A stretch of 64,000 nt of DNA from contig SVFL01000014.1 in the NCBI GenBank assembly GCA_015056885.1, forward strand, positions 1-64,000, read 5' to 3'. The notes under the pieces were generated by a model, which worked only from the letters and a program-made list of their open reading frames with translations, searched no databases and had not been told where the DNA came from. How positions within the stretch are numbered: position 1 is the first letter of the stretch; every line of letters starts with the position of its first letter. This stretch comes from Lachnospiraceae bacterium (lineage in GTDB: Bacteria > Bacillota > Clostridia > Lachnospirales > Lachnospiraceae). Shown here in pieces: positions 63,570 to 64,000 of this stretch. The position numbers and the translations under genes were made by a program.

Positions 63570-64000
63570 TTATATATAAGTTAACACTTCCATCAAATTT
63601 CCAACATCAGTAACCACTTCCGTAATCTCTTTCCCTTCACGATTGATCCATATGGCTTTTATTCCGGCCAAACCTGCTCCCTTTATATCGCTACTTAGAG
63701 AATCGCCAATGTGAAGAACTTCATTTGCTTTTAATCCACTCATTCTTAATGCCAGTTCAAATATTTCCGTCCTCGGTTTATAGGATTTAGCATCTTCGCT
63801 TGTAAATACACCTTGAGGATTTAGACCATGGTACTCGAGCGCTGCCAACACATCTGCCCTGTCAATATTTGACACAATATAAATGGGTAGCGTACACTCT
63901 TGAAAAAACTGTTTTGACTCTTCGAAAATAGGAGGCCTCATCCAATATTCAAACATCTCTTTACTTAACTTCTCACCATCCTCTGACGAACCAAAATGCG
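63570..64000 (-). CDS. HAD family hydrolase, partial
   Basis: The gene runs off the right edge. The frame is open to position 64000, reading FGSSEDGEKLSKEMFEYW before the first internal Met. The visible 142 residues hold motif II in IYIVSNIDRAD, the motif III Lys in AKSYKPRTEIF, and motif IV in LHIGDSLSSDIKGA. These fit a HAD-IA phosphatase of the YjjG/phosphoglycolate type. The N-terminal DxD nucleophile lies outside the window. The substrate is unknown, and it is separated from the glycan genes by the palindrome block. Confidence 0.88.
   Translation of the reverse strand, partial: HFGSSEDGEKLSKEMFEYWMRPPIFEESKQFFQECTLPIYIVSNIDRADVLAALEYHGLNPQGVFTSEDAKSYKPRTEIFELALRMSGLKANEVLHIGDSLSSDIKGAGLAGIKAIWINREGKEITEVVTDVGNLMEVLTYI

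Overview
The window looks like chromosomal DNA of a spore-forming Gram-positive Clostridia, most likely a Lachnospiraceae member. This rests on gene content: a CotH-type protein, a PdaA-like deacetylase, a Csp-like subtilase, LCP and GH25 wall proteins, AGGAGG-type ribosome binding sites, and family resemblances recalled from memory. No rRNA or tRNA gene was seen, so the placement is an inference. Almost every gene lies on the minus strand, so transcription runs from high to low coordinates.

Region 1 (1-5.4 kb) is an AT-rich accessory operon. In transcription order it encodes a small XRE repressor, a papain/transglutaminase-like cysteine hydrolase candidate, two zinc-ribbon membrane proteins, an SPFH/GYF_2 scaffold, an 83-aa helical protein and an AlbA_2 (Schlafen-like) ATPase-related regulator cut short by a TAG near the window edge. 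The set resembles a rearranged envelope-stress (YdjGHI-like) module, and its function is unknown.

Region 2 (5.4-22 kb) is mixed: guaA, a CotH-like protein, an AraC regulator broken by an in-frame TAG, two ABC half-exporters (one with a lost C-terminus), a PdaA-like deacetylase, a subtilase whose catalytic Ser and oxyanion Asn are both replaced, a metal P-type ATPase with a separate HMA protein behind a palindromic operator, a long ClpX and an HtrA protease.

Region 3 (22-64 kb) is a large cell-surface polysaccharide locus. It holds glmS, a glycosyltransferase, an LCP ligase, a WcaJ-like initiating transferase, several GT2 enzymes, phosphoglucomutase, a Wzm/Wzt ABC exporter whose ATPase has a C-terminal glycan-binding domain, a WbdD-like methyltransferase-kinase, rmlC, rmlA and rmlB (no rmlD), a dTDP-sugar aminotransferase, several GT-C-like membrane proteins, two membrane-anchored GH25 enzymes, a diguanylate cyclase and an SGNH-like protein. 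The inferred flow is as follows: WcaJ loads the lipid carrier, GT2 enzymes extend the chain with dTDP-sugars, the WbdD-like enzyme caps it, Wzt recognises the cap and exports with Wzm, LCP attaches the polymer to the wall, and the GT-C proteins may decorate it outside the cell.

Three intergenic elements (near 5.5, 14.5 and 32.0 kb) share one architecture, a long outer stem enclosing two hairpins. A fourth region (63.3-63.5 kb) holds three copies of a roughly 38-bp REP-like palindrome. These elements, the capped-glycan export module in a Gram-positive and the left-end operon are the most interesting items.
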